Positions 35,645 to 44,279 of a stretch of 64,000 nucleotides of DNA are shown here, piece by piece; the stretch's first letter is position 1, and every line of letters starts with the position of its first letter. The notes under the pieces are model-generated. The model saw only the letters and a list, made by a program, of their open reading frames with translations, searched no databases and was not told where the DNA came from. This DNA comes from Myxococcus fulvus (GTDB lineage: Bacteria > Myxococcota > Myxococcia > Myxococcales > Myxococcaceae), in assembly GCF_900111765.1 (NCBI RefSeq), contig NZ_FOIB01000001.1:372001-436000 (forward strand). Direction: 5' to 3'. A program made the position numbers and the translations under genes.

Positions 35645-36391
35645 ATGGGCGCGCGCGCAGACCTCCAGGCTCGGGAGCGGGCCGCGGTGGCGGACGTCGT
35701 GGCCTCCACGTTGCGGCATGACCTGCGCAACAAGCTGGCCAGCGTTCGCAATGCCTCGTTCTACCTGATGCGGAAGATGCAGAAGACGGACGCCTGGGGC
35801 GCGGATGCCCGGGTGGAGGCCTTCTTCCAGCTCATCGACAAGGAGCTGGCGGCCGCGGAGGAGGTGCTCACGCGCCGCGCTCCGGTGTCGAGCAGCGACC
35901 GGCCGCTGTGTCACGCCAGCGAGGCCGCCGAGCGCGGGCTCGCGGAGGCGCGGGTGCCCGAGCACGTGCGGGTGGTGCGCGAGCTCAAGGCGCGCGACAC
36001 GGTGCCGCTGGACGTGGAGGACCTGGCGCTGCTGGTGCGCTGTCTGGTGGACAACGCCGTGGAGGCGATGCCGCGCGGCGGGATGCTCACGCTGCGGACC
36101 TGGGACGTCGAGGAAGGTGAGGGCGGCGTGGGGATTCGCGTGGAGGACGCGGGAGAGGGGCTGACGGCGGAGGCGTATTCGCGTGCCTTCGAACCTTTCT
36201 ATTCCACGCGCCCAGGACACGCGGGGCTGGGGTTGAACATCGTGCAGCGGTTGGTGCTGCGCCAGGGTGGGAAGGTGACGCTGGATGGGGGGCCCTCCGG
36301 GGGGACCCACGTCGAGGTCGTCTTTCCCCATCGCCCGGAGGCGCGCGGCCGGACGCGGCTGGGGCAGGAAGAGATACGGGGGAGCAAGTGA
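35645..36391 (+). CDS. Soluble histidine kinase
   Basis: A 248-residue kinase without membrane or PAS domain. The phospho-acceptor box is LRHDLRNKLASVRN (His25); the ATPase domain has N box RCLVDNAVEAMP, G1 EDAGEGL and G2 HAGLGLNIV. The dimerisation part is short, and sensing may depend on partner proteins. It follows the double receiver by 3 bases and overlaps the next gene by 1 base. Confidence 0.88.
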   Translation: MGARADLQARERAAVADVVASTLRHDLRNKLASVRNASFYLMRKMQKTDAWGADARVEAFFQLIDKELAAAEEVLTRRAPVSSSDRPLCHASEAAERGLAEARVPEHVRVVRELKARDTVPLDVEDLALLVRCLVDNAVEAMPRGGMLTLRTWDVEEGEGGVGIRVEDAGEGLTAEAYSRAFEPFYSTRPGHAGLGLNIVQRLVLRQGGKVTLDGGPSGGTHVEVVFPHRPEARGRTRLGQEEIRGSK

Positions 36392-36798
36392 TGGAGACGA
36401 GTTGGACCTTCGGGCGATGCCTGCTGCTGGTGGAAGATGACCCGTCCAACCGGATGACGCTCGCGGCGCTGCTGGAGGAGGCGGGGTTCGCGGTCGTCAC
36501 GGCGGGCTCTTATTCGGAAGCGGAGCGGTGGCTCAACCAGCCGCGGCCCATCGACGCGGTGCTGCTGGACCAGAGCCTGGGGGACGGCTTCGGGACGGGG
36601 CTGATTCCGCTGGTGCGTCACCACATGCCGGGCGCGAAGGTGGTGTTCGTCACGGGGGCGGACAGCCCCATCGACATGCCGGTGGACGCGGTGTTCCGCA
36701 AGGGCGACCACTTCGACAACCTGCTGGCCTTCCTCTTCAAGCTGTTGCCGCAGCGGCCGCTGGGGATGTCGTCATCCTCGGGCCCGCGTCGGCCGTGA
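36391..36798 (+). CDS. Single-domain response regulator, last gene of the signalling row
   Basis: A 135-residue receiver: LLLVEDDPSN acidic pocket, Asp60 in LLDQSLGDG, Thr in VVFVTGAD and a lysine in VFRKGD in place of the usual KP pair. ATG at 36391 overlaps the kinase stop as TGATG; a GTG at 36388 is possible. No output domain. Confidence 0.88.
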   Translation: METSWTFGRCLLLVEDDPSNRMTLAALLEEAGFAVVTAGSYSEAERWLNQPRPIDAVLLDQSLGDGFGTGLIPLVRHHMPGAKVVFVTGADSPIDMPVDAVFRKGDHFDNLLAFLFKLLPQRPLGMSSSSGPRRP

Positions 36799-37068
36799 AG
36801 TGGGAGTCGCCAGCCTTCGGGCGGGCTGCTTCGGCGTCAGGGTGCTCCGCCGTGTGACAGGGTGTGAGCGCCCCGCTGGAGTGTGATGTCGGTGTGCAGG
36901 CGTGGCACGTCGCCGTGTTCGTGCACGAGCGGTGATACAGCGGACAGCGAGCGCGTGCCCGAGCGGTGAAGCGTCGTGCGTCGGACAGACGCGCTGGCGT
37001 GCGCCGGACCCATCCCTACGTTGCGTGCCCTGGCGCGAGACGGGTCGCGCGGTCGAGGGGAGGGGTGT

Positions 37069-38928
37069 GTGGGCGAGCTTCTGACTGGAGGCGAGGAACA
37101 GTTCCGCGCGCGGGACATGGGTGCTCCGGAGACGGAGGGCCTGGGGCCCGAGGATGCGAACGACGCGCTGAACGTGATGGAGGCGCTGGAGGGAGACCTC
37201 GACGCGTACCTGGACCGTGAGCTCACGGTGGGCGAGGGCGAGTTGGTGGATGCGCCGTCGTCGCGCGAGGTGACGGAGGGCATGCGCGCGCTGCTGGAGC
37301 TGGCCGAGGAGGAGACGCGGTGGCTGGCGGACCTGCCCGCGCCCTCGTGCGCCGAGGAGTCATCGGAGGGGGTGGCTCCGCAGGAGTCGGTGCCCGTGGT
37401 GATCCCCGAGTGGATGCGCGCGAATCCCCAGGTGCCCGTCGCGGACCCCGTGCGGATGGCGTGGTCGTACTCGAAGGAGGCGCCGCGGGCCGTGCGCGCG
37501 AGGGGCACTTCGGAGGCTCCGCTCAATCTGCAGGAGCGACCGTGGGGGATTCCCCTGGTGCCGCCCTCCGAGCTGGAGGGGCGTGGCGCCGAGGGCGCGC
37601 GCAATGATTGGGATGGCGCGATTGCACCGGGGATGTCGAACCCGTGGAGCGCGACGAAGGGTGTCGTGGCGCAGGGGAGTGGCGCGCAGGCGTCGCTTCG
37701 GAGCCGCGATGTGGTCTCGGGCGTCCTGCTCGGGGTCGCTGGCGTGGGCGTCGTCGCGGCGGGGATGCTCGTGGTCGCGAGCGTGCGCATCTGGGAGCAG
37801 TCGGTTCCGTATGAGCGCGCGGATGTCGGTGATGCACGTGGCGTGGGCGCGGTGGGGAGCGTCGCTGGCGCGTCCGTGAACGCAGCGGGTTCGTACGTCG
37901 GGGGCGCCGCTGGTGCGTCACCGAACGCAGCGGGCTCGCAGGTGGGGAGCCTCGAGGGCCTCTCGCCGCATGCCTCGGGAGCATACGCCGGTGGCTCCGT
38001 TGGTGCGCCACCGAGCGCGACGGGTTCACACATGGGGACCCTCACGGGCGCCTCGGTGTATGCCTCGGGTTCGTATTCCGGTGGCTCCGTTGGTGCGTCG
38101 ACGTGGACGGGCATCGGCTCGACGGGCCCCGTCGGTGTCCTGCGTCCGGTGCCCACGGGTGCCGCCGAGGCGTGGTCGCTCGGCGGTGTCCCGGGTGTCT
38201 CCGCCCTGCCGGGGCTCGCGAGCGTCGGCACCCAGGGCGCGAGCGTGGACGCGAACGCGCGTCCCTCGTCGAACACGGGCCCCAGCAACGCGGACCTCAT
38301 GGCCCACCGTGACACGCAGGCGGTGAAGAACGGCGAGCGTCGCTCCCGCGTGGAGCCCCCCGCGCCCGTGCCCACCGCGAAGCCCGCGGCTCCCGCCGTG
38401 GCCGCTGTCGCCACCGCCGCCGTGCAGGCGATGACCTTCGACGAGCCCGACACCAGCAACGACGCCTACACCGCGCCCGCCGACACGGGGGATGACGCGG
38501 ACGCCGCCCAAGAGCCGGAGTCCGAGCTGGACGAGGAGTTCGCGCGCGAGCTGGGCTTCACGGAAGAGGCCGACGCCCAGGCCGCGGAGGACACCGCGCC
38601 GACCCGCACGGTGTACGTGCCTCCGGCGCTCGAGGCGAAGCAGCACCTGACGCCGGAGGATGTGAGGCAGGTGGTGCTGGCGAATCAGCCCGCCATCACC
38701 GCGTGTCTGCGCCAGCACGCGGCGGATACGTCCGCCGAGAAGAGCGGCCGCTTCGTGATGCGCTGGTCCGTGCAGCCCGGCGGCGAGACGACGAACGTCG
38801 CCATGGACACGCAGGCCCTGCGCGCCACGCCGCTCGCCGGCTGCATCGAGGGCGTGGTGCGCACCTGGAAGTTCCCCGTGCACGCGGTCCGCATGCAGGA
38901 GCCCATCCGCTTCCCGTTCGTCTTCTAG
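37069..38928 (+). CDS. AgmX/PglI-type TonB-like protein with internal 15-residue repeats
   Basis: About 619 residues. An acidic cytosolic N-terminal part is followed by one TM segment near residue 240-260 (VLLGVAGVGVVAAGMLVV), a Gly/Ser/Ala region with five 15-residue repeats, a Pro/Ala linker, an acidic stretch and a C-terminal domain with VVLANQPAITACLRQH and PLAGCIEGVVRTWKFP. The last is the paired-Cys domain of AgmX/PglI-family proteins linked to myxobacterial gliding or TonB-like energy coupling. GTG at 37069 has GGAGGGG upstream; ATG at 37117 is the alternative. Role inferred. Confidence 0.78.
   Translation: MGELLTGGEEQFRARDMGAPETEGLGPEDANDALNVMEALEGDLDAYLDRELTVGEGELVDAPSSREVTEGMRALLELAEEETRWLADLPAPSCAEESSEGVAPQESVPVVIPEWMRANPQVPVADPVRMAWSYSKEAPRAVRARGTSEAPLNLQERPWGIPLVPPSELEGRGAEGARNDWDGAIAPGMSNPWSATKGVVAQGSGAQASLRSRDVVSGVLLGVAGVGVVAAGMLVVASVRIWEQSVPYERADVGDARGVGAVGSVAGASVNAAGSYVGGAAGASPNAAGSQVGSLEGLSPHASGAYAGGSVGAPPSATGSHMGTLTGASVYASGSYSGGSVGASTWTGIGSTGPVGVLRPVPTGAAEAWSLGGVPGVSALPGLASVGTQGASVDANARPSSNTGPSNADLMAHRDTQAVKNGERRSRVEPPAPVPTAKPAAPAVAAVATAAVQAMTFDEPDTSNDAYTAPADTGDDADAAQEPESELDEEFARELGFTEEADAQAAEDTAPTRTVYVPPALEAKQHLTPEDVRQVVLANQPAITACLRQHAADTSAEKSGRFVMRWSVQPGGETTNVAMDTQALRATPLAGCIEGVVRTWKFPVHAVRMQEPIRFPFVF
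37867..38091 (+). repeat. Five 45-bp coding repeats in the AgmX-like gene
   Basis: Units such as GASVNAAGSYVGGAA and GASVYASGSYSGGSV, 15 residues each, lie in tandem without gaps; a partial sixth unit follows at 38092. Confidence 0.85.
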
Positions 38929-38939
38929 TCCGCGCGTCG

Positions 38940-38979
38940 ACGAGGGGCGGGGCCGTGCTTCAGGCCTCGCCCGTCTCGT
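38940..38979 (+). terminator. Hairpin after the AgmX-like gene, reaching into the MATE 3' end
   Basis: GGGCGGGGCC pairs with GGCCTCGCCC (one G-T pair), extended by ACGAG/CTCGT across a 2-base bulge. The loop contains the stop codon of the convergent MATE gene, so it can serve both strands. Confidence 0.5.
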
Positions 38980-40384
38980 GTCCGAAGACCTCGCCGGGGT
39001 TCGGCGCGGCGGGGCCCTCCGGCGCCTTCTTGACCAGCGGCGTGCGCCACCGGCCGGAGAAGTAGTAGGCCATGCTCACGGCCAGCGACACCGCGAAGCT
39101 CAGCGCCATCGCCAGCCACACGCCCGTCACGCTGTTCATGCGGTGCGACAGCCAGTACGCCACCGGCACCCGCACCACCCAGAGGCTCACCAGCGAGAAC
39201 ACCGTCGTCACGAACGTGCGCCCCGCGCCGTTGATGATGCCGTTGCTCACGAAGATGAGCGCGAACAGCACGTACGTCGTCCCGACGATGTGCAGGTATG
39301 AGACGCCCGGCGCGATGACCGCCGGGTCCGAGATGAAGATGCGCAGCAGCGCTTCGGGGAACGACACCGCCACCAGCGAGATGACCAGGGTGATGCCGCC
39401 GCTGAACAGGCAGCCCCACTTGAAAATCTCTTGAACGCGGTCATACCGCCCCGCGCCCAGGTTCTGGCCCGCCAGCGTGGACACGGCCATGCCGAACGTC
39501 ATCGCCGGCATGAACGCAATCTGGTCGATGCGCGACGCCGCGCCGAAGGCCGCCGTGGCCACCTCGCCGAAGCTGTTGACGATGCCCGTCACGAACACCA
39601 TGCCGATGGACACCAGCGACTGCTGCACCGCCGCCGGCACGCCGATGCGCAGCGTCTTCAACGTGGTGGGCCCCAGGTGGCCCAGCCGGGGCATGCGCGG
39701 CGCGACGGGCACGTCCTTCTTGCGCAGGTAAATGATGAGCGAGGTGAGCGCGAGCAGCTGCGAGAAGACCGTGGCCCACGCCGTGCCGTTGAGCCCCAGC
39801 TTGGGCAATCCCATCCAACCGAAAATCAGAATCGGGTCCAGCACCGTGGTCAGCAGCAGCGAGGCCGCCTGGAAGTACAGCGGCGTCTTCGAGTCCCCCA
39901 CGCCCTGCAGCAGGCTGCGCGTCAGGAACAGGCCGAAGCCCAGCGGCATGGAGAGCAGGAAGATGCGCAGGTAGCTGACCGACTCCGCATGAATCTCCGG
40001 CGGCGTGGCCATCAACGTGAGGATGGTCGGCGCCAGCCACTCGCCGAGCAAGGTCAGCACCAGGCCCAGCGCGTAGATGAGCAGCGTGGAGCTGTCCACC
40101 ACGCGGCGCAGCTCGTCCATCCTCTTGGCGCCGTAGCTCTGCGACACCAGGATGCTCGTCGCCATGGTGAGGCCCATGCCGATGGAGAACAGGACGAAGA
40201 CGACGGGGAAGCTCACCGTCACCGCCGCCAGCGCCTCGGTGCCCAGGAAGCGGCCCACCCAGATGGCGTTGACGAAGCTGTAGGCCGTCTGCAGGAAGCT
40301 CCCCACCAGCATGGGGATGGAGAAGGCGACGATGTGACGGGGGATGCTGCCGGTGGTCAGGTCGCGACCGAATGAAGGTTTCAT
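38960..40384 (-). CDS. MATE-family efflux transporter
   Basis: A 474-residue protein with twelve predicted TM segments in two homologous halves. The start LTTGSIPRHIVAFSIPMLVG is typical of NorM/DinF-like MATE exporters, and FNAIWVGRFLG-like and LLQGVGDSKTPLYF segments follow. These antiporters expel cationic drugs or metabolites using Na+ or H+. The substrate is unknown. The ATG has GAGAG upstream. Monocistronic; divergent from the ferredoxin-like gene. Confidence 0.93.
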   Translation of the reverse strand: MKPSFGRDLTTGSIPRHIVAFSIPMLVGSFLQTAYSFVNAIWVGRFLGTEALAAVTVSFPVVFVLFSIGMGLTMATSILVSQSYGAKRMDELRRVVDSSTLLIYALGLVLTLLGEWLAPTILTLMATPPEIHAESVSYLRIFLLSMPLGFGLFLTRSLLQGVGDSKTPLYFQAASLLLTTVLDPILIFGWMGLPKLGLNGTAWATVFSQLLALTSLIIYLRKKDVPVAPRMPRLGHLGPTTLKTLRIGVPAAVQQSLVSIGMVFVTGIVNSFGEVATAAFGAASRIDQIAFMPAMTFGMAVSTLAGQNLGAGRYDRVQEIFKWGCLFSGGITLVISLVAVSFPEALLRIFISDPAVIAPGVSYLHIVGTTYVLFALIFVSNGIINGAGRTFVTTVFSLVSLWVVRVPVAYWLSHRMNSVTGVWLAMALSFAVSLAVSMAYYFSGRWRTPLVKKAPEGPAAPNPGEVFGHETGEA

Positions 40385-40660
40385 GAGCCGAAGCTCTCGT
40401 TCAGGGGGTCCATCGAAAGTCCCTCAGGAGCGGCCCTCACCCGAGCATGGGCCATGAAAGGAACTCGCCAGGAGCCTGAGCGGGCCACGCGATTCCAGCG
40501 GAGGGTGACGTCGTCTTTCCGGGTCCGGGCGTCCCTCGACACCCATGAGGCAGCTTACGGAGCCCCCCTGTCGTCGCAAGGTCTTTCGTGGACGCGCCAG
40601 GGAGCCTGTCAGGCGAGCATGTGTGCGGCGCCGTGCGCGTGTTGGGCTTAATGTTTCGAA

Positions 40661-40996
40661 ATGTCGCGCAAGCCACCCCCACCCGAGGCCCCGCCCGGCG
40701 CTCCCGCGACGGAGCTGCACGTCTGTCACAACTGCATGGTGCGCCTGGACTCGAGCCTGGGCGGCGTGGACCTGCCGCGCCGCATCCGCGAGGCCGTGGC
40801 CGCGCGAGGCCTGGGACCGACGACGCGCGTGTTCTCCTCGGGATGTCTGGGCGAGTGCCCGCTCGGCCTCGTCACCGTGCTGGTGCTGCCACCTGGCGGC
40901 ACGGGCTCGAGCATCCAGCTCATCGACGCGGCGAAGGACGGCGAGGACCTGGCCGAGCGCCTCGCGAACCCACCGCCGCCAGCTGGGCGGCCTTGA
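40661..40996 (+). CDS. Thioredoxin-like [2Fe-2S] ferredoxin-type protein
   Basis: A 111-residue protein of the thioredoxin-like 2Fe-2S family. Four cysteines fit a cluster: CHNC in the first part and CLGEC after a beta-strand (the family pattern C-x-x-C/C-x3-C is close). The N-terminus is Pro-rich. Function probably in electron transfer. Its last 77 bases lie opposite the 3' end of pdxA, an unusual tail-to-tail overlap. The leader lacks a clear ribosome site; TTAATG lies 9 bases before the ATG. Confidence 0.82.
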   Translation: MSRKPPPPEAPPGAPATELHVCHNCMVRLDSSLGGVDLPRRIREAVAARGLGPTTRVFSSGCLGECPLGLVTVLVLPPGGTGSSIQLIDAAKDGEDLAERLANPPPPAGRP

Positions 40997-41954
40997 GCAG
41001 CGCCTCCACCATGGGCACGCAGCTCGCCTCGCCCTTGCCCGCAATCGCGTAGGCCGTGCCGTGGTCCGGCGACGTGCGCGGCACCGGCAGCCCCAGCGTC
41101 ACGTTGACGGTGCGCTCGAAGTCCAGCGCCTTGGCCGGGATGAGCCCCTGGTCGTGGTACATGGCCAGCACCGCGTCGTACCTGCCGGCGATGTCATCCG
41201 GCCTGGCGAACAGGCCGTCGGCGGGGATGGGCCCGTGCGCGTCCACCTTCGCCGCGCGCGCCCTGCGGATGGCGGGGCCGATGACCTCCACCTCCTCGCG
41301 TCCCAACAGGCCGCCCTCGCCCGCGTGAGGATTGAGCCCGAGCACGGCGATGCGAGGCTTGTGGCCCACCACCGGCTCCAGGCTGCGTGACAGGAGCTTG
41401 AGCTGCGCGACGAGCCTCTCCACCGTGAGCAGCGTGGACAGCGAGGACAGCGGCACGTGGTTGGTGGCCAGGGCGATGCGCACGCGCGGCCCGTCCATCA
41501 TCATGAGCACGTCCGCGCCGAAGGCCTCCGCGAGCACCTCCGTGTGGCCCATGAACGGGATGCCCGCGCGCGAAATCTGCTCCTTGGACACCGGCGCGGT
41601 GCACAGCGCGTCCACGTGTCCCTCGCGCATCGCCTCGATGGCGCGGGTGATGAACGCGAACTGCGCGCGGCCGCCGACGCGCGAGGGCTTGCCCGGCACG
41701 CGCTCCGCCTCGTTCAGTCGCGTCACCTCCACCACGGTGGGGGACTCGACGCGGCCCAGCGCGGCGAGCTCCACGCGGGCATAGCGGCGGAAGAGAGGGA
41801 AGCGCTCCAGCGTGGGCCCATCCCCGAAGACGACGGGGATGAGCGCGCGACGCACGGCGGGGCGGGCCAGGGCTCCGGCCGTCACCTCCGGCCCGATGCC
41901 CGACACATCACCCAGGGAGATTCCGACGAGGGGGAGGCTCACGTACGCGAGCAT
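40920..41954 (-). CDS. pdxA: 4-hydroxythreonine-4-phosphate dehydrogenase
   Basis: A 344-residue enzyme of the DXP-dependent vitamin B6 pathway: NAD-dependent oxidation of 4-phosphohydroxy-threonine. Family segments are VGISLGDVSGIGPEV, CTAPVSKEQI, GHTEVLAEAFGADVLMMMDG, LNPHAGEGGLLGREE, AMYHDQGLIPAKA and TSPDHGTAYAIAGKG; conserved metal-binding histidines are in GHTE, YHDQG and PDHGTA. It follows a SurA-like gene by 22 bases, as in the surA-pdxA pair of other Proteobacteria. The C-terminal tail is Arg/Pro-rich and extends into the opposite gene. Confidence 0.95.
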   Translation of the reverse strand: MLAYVSLPLVGISLGDVSGIGPEVTAGALARPAVRRALIPVVFGDGPTLERFPLFRRYARVELAALGRVESPTVVEVTRLNEAERVPGKPSRVGGRAQFAFITRAIEAMREGHVDALCTAPVSKEQISRAGIPFMGHTEVLAEAFGADVLMMMDGPRVRIALATNHVPLSSLSTLLTVERLVAQLKLLSRSLEPVVGHKPRIAVLGLNPHAGEGGLLGREEVEVIGPAIRRARAAKVDAHGPIPADGLFARPDDIAGRYDAVLAMYHDQGLIPAKALDFERTVNVTLGLPVPRTSPDHGTAYAIAGKGEASCVPMVEALLKAAQLAAVGSRGARPGPRRPSPRR

Positions 41955-41976
41955 CCCCCGCCGGACCTCCGTCCGG

Positions 41977-42945
41977 CTACATCTTCACTTCGACGTTCGC
42001 CTTCTGCCGCAGCTCCTGCACGTACTGGTCGAGGAACTTGTCCGTCTTCTCCTGGAGCAGCTTGTTCTCCAGCTTCGGACGCATCTCGTCGTACGACGTG
42101 GCGGCCACCGAGCGGCGCTCCTCCACCTTCAGGATGTGCCAGCCGAAGTTGGTGCGCACCGGCTCGCTGACCTCGCCCTCCTTCAGGTTGAAGGCGACCT
42201 TCTCGAACGCGGCCACCATCACCCCGCGCTTGAACCAGCCCAGGTCGCCACCGTCCTGGGCGCTGGGGCCCTCGCTGCGCGCGCGCGCCAGGGAGGCGAA
42301 GTCCATGCCCTCGCGGCGGGCCTCCTGGGCGATGCCCTCGGCCTTCTTGCGCGCGGCGGCCACCTGCTCCTCGGTGGCCTTCGGGTCCACCTGCACCAGG
42401 ATGTGGCGCGCGTGGACCTCAGAGTCCTCGCTCTCCACGCGGGCGTACTGGTTGTAGGCGGCCTTCAGGTCCTCCTCGGTGACCTTCACCTTGGGGCCCA
42501 CCTTCATGCGCAGGAGCCTGTCGCGCAGGATGCGCTTGCGCAGCATCTCCCGGTAGGCCTTCATCGTCAGACCCTCGGCGGCGAGCACCTGCTCGAACTG
42601 CGACGGGTCCGTGATGTTGTTCTGCCGGCGCACGTCGTTGACCAGCTCGTCCACCTCGCCCTCGGTCGCGGAGATGCCCATCTCCGTGATTTCGGACTCC
42701 ATCAGCTTCTCGCCGATGAGCGTGTCGAGCGCCGTCTTCATCAGCTGCGCGCGCATCTCCGCGCGCTTGCGTGGATCAGGGTCGTTCAGGCGCGACACCT
42801 CCGGCGCCGCGCGCTGCTGCACTTCCGACAGCGCGATGACGTCGCGGTTCACCACCGCGGCCACCTTGTCCACCAGCTCCGCGCGCGCCGACGTGGCGCC
42901 CCCCAGGAGCGCCGCCGCAGCGACGAATGCCACCAGCTTCTTCAT
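41977..42945 (-). CDS. SurA-like periplasmic peptidyl-prolyl isomerase
   Basis: A 322-residue exported chaperone. A signal peptide (MKKLVAFVAAAALLGGATSARA) is followed by a SurA N-domain (LVDKVAAVVNRDVIALSEV) and a parvulin domain with ARHILVQVDP, AARKKAEGIAQEAR, GGDLGWFKRG and EPVRTNFGWHILKV. It assists outer-membrane protein folding. Start at 42945: GGAAGG lies 10 bases upstream; ATG 42954 is too close to it. Between a second parvulin gene (64 bases upstream) and pdxA (22 bases downstream): one operon. Confidence 0.92.
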   Translation of the reverse strand: MKKLVAFVAAAALLGGATSARAELVDKVAAVVNRDVIALSEVQQRAAPEVSRLNDPDPRKRAEMRAQLMKTALDTLIGEKLMESEITEMGISATEGEVDELVNDVRRQNNITDPSQFEQVLAAEGLTMKAYREMLRKRILRDRLLRMKVGPKVKVTEEDLKAAYNQYARVESEDSEVHARHILVQVDPKATEEQVAAARKKAEGIAQEARREGMDFASLARARSEGPSAQDGGDLGWFKRGVMVAAFEKVAFNLKEGEVSEPVRTNFGWHILKVEERRSVAATSYDEMRPKLENKLLQEKTDKFLDQYVQELRQKANVEVKM

Positions 42946-43009
42946 TCCGTGCATCCTTCCGCACCACCCAGGCGCCGTCCAACCTTCCGACGACCCCCTG
43001 CATTTCCCG

Positions 43010-43999
43010 TCACTTCGCCGCCTGCGGGACCACCGCGGGCACTCCGCGGATGGCCTGCAGCGTGGCCTCGTTCACCTGGACCTGCGCCTTGTCGCGCAGC
43101 TCCTTCTCGAAGACTTCCTGGGCCTCGGTGCGCTTGTGCTCCAGGAGCTTGGCCTCCACCCACTGCCGGGCCTCGGCGAAGTCCCGCTTGCGGGCGGGCT
43201 TTCGCTCCAGCACCTTGAACAGGTGGTAGCCGTACTCGGTGGACACCACGTCCGAAACCTGCCCGACACCCAGCTTGAATACCACCTCGTCGAAGGCCGG
43301 CGGCATCTGTCCTCGGGGGAAGAAGCCCAGGTCGCCTCCCACCTTGGCGTCCGCGCTCAGCGAGTACCTGCGCGCCAGGTCCGCGAACTTCTTGCCCGAC
43401 TTCAGCTGCGCCTGCACCCGGCGGGCCTCGTCCAGGCCCTTCACCACGATTTGCGCCGCGTGCACCTGCTCGCTCTCGTTCAGCTCCGCCTCGTGGGCGG
43501 AGTAGTACGCGCGCAGCTCCTCCTCCGTCACCGCCACGCGCGAGTACACATGGCTGGCGAAGAGCTTCTCGATGGTGAGCCGGCTCGCCTCACGGGCGCG
43601 CAGCTCCGCCATGGACAGCTGGCCCTGGGCGAGCACCTCGTTGAAGTTGCCGGCCGGGTAGTCGCCCGACAGCCGCAGCACGCCCCGGTCCACCTCTTCA
43701 GGCGTGACGGTGAGGTTGTTCTTCCGGGCCGCCTGCAGGAGCAGCATCCGGTGGATGTACGTGTCGAGCAGCGTGCGCTTGAAGGGCTCTATCTCCTCCG
43801 GCGTGCGCTGGGACACGTCCGTGGACGCCAGCTCCCGGGCCAGCTCCTGCTCGAAGTCCGTACGCGACAGCACCTCGCCGTTCACGGTGGCCACCACCGT
43901 GTCGTCCGGCGCGGACTTGACCGGGGTGTTGCAGGCCGGGCCCAGCGCCAGGGCGAGCACCAGGGACAGAAGGGGAGCGCGGGTGGGAGAAAGACGCAT
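43010..43999 (-). CDS. PpiC/SurA-type parvulin lipoprotein
   Basis: A 329-residue predicted lipoprotein (lipobox LGPAC) with SurA-like N-domain VVATVNGEVLSRTDFEQEL and a parvulin domain AAQIVVKGLDEARRVQ, GGDLGFFPRGQMPPAFDE and STEYGYHLFKVLERK. It is a membrane-anchored periplasmic folding factor and a divergent paralogue of the SurA-like protein downstream. First gene of the three-gene operon ending with pdxA. A promoter is expected in the 280-base gap upstream, but none is identified. Confidence 0.9.
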   Translation of the reverse strand: MRLSPTRAPLLSLVLALALGPACNTPVKSAPDDTVVATVNGEVLSRTDFEQELARELASTDVSQRTPEEIEPFKRTLLDTYIHRMLLLQAARKNNLTVTPEEVDRGVLRLSGDYPAGNFNEVLAQGQLSMAELRAREASRLTIEKLFASHVYSRVAVTEEELRAYYSAHEAELNESEQVHAAQIVVKGLDEARRVQAQLKSGKKFADLARRYSLSADAKVGGDLGFFPRGQMPPAFDEVVFKLGVGQVSDVVSTEYGYHLFKVLERKPARKRDFAEARQWVEAKLLEHKRTEAQEVFEKELRDKAQVQVNEATLQAIRGVPAVVPQAAK

Positions 44000-44279
44000 G
44001 CGCGAGGTCCTGGGGGAAGGGTGGGGGCGACTCCCAAAGGTGGGGACGGCCCCCCGAGCTGGCAAGCGAGCCCTCATGGGCTTGCGCGCCCTTTCGGACG
44101 CCCCGTCGTCGCGCCGCTCGCCGTCCCGGGCGCGCCCGGCCAGCACGTGTCCACCAGGAGCGGCGGCCAGCGGGGCGGGGCGTGGGAGGCGGGGGGACAG
44201 ACTCATGTGGGGAGGCTCAGCGGGGTAGCACGCGGCCGAGGAGGGGACAACCCGGGCCCAGGCCCTCACGTCGGCCGGC

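Noticed and set aside
36900-36930. GTGGCACG near 36902 as a sigma-54 -24 element
   Set aside because: The -12 GC is missing at the required 10-base distance from the GG.
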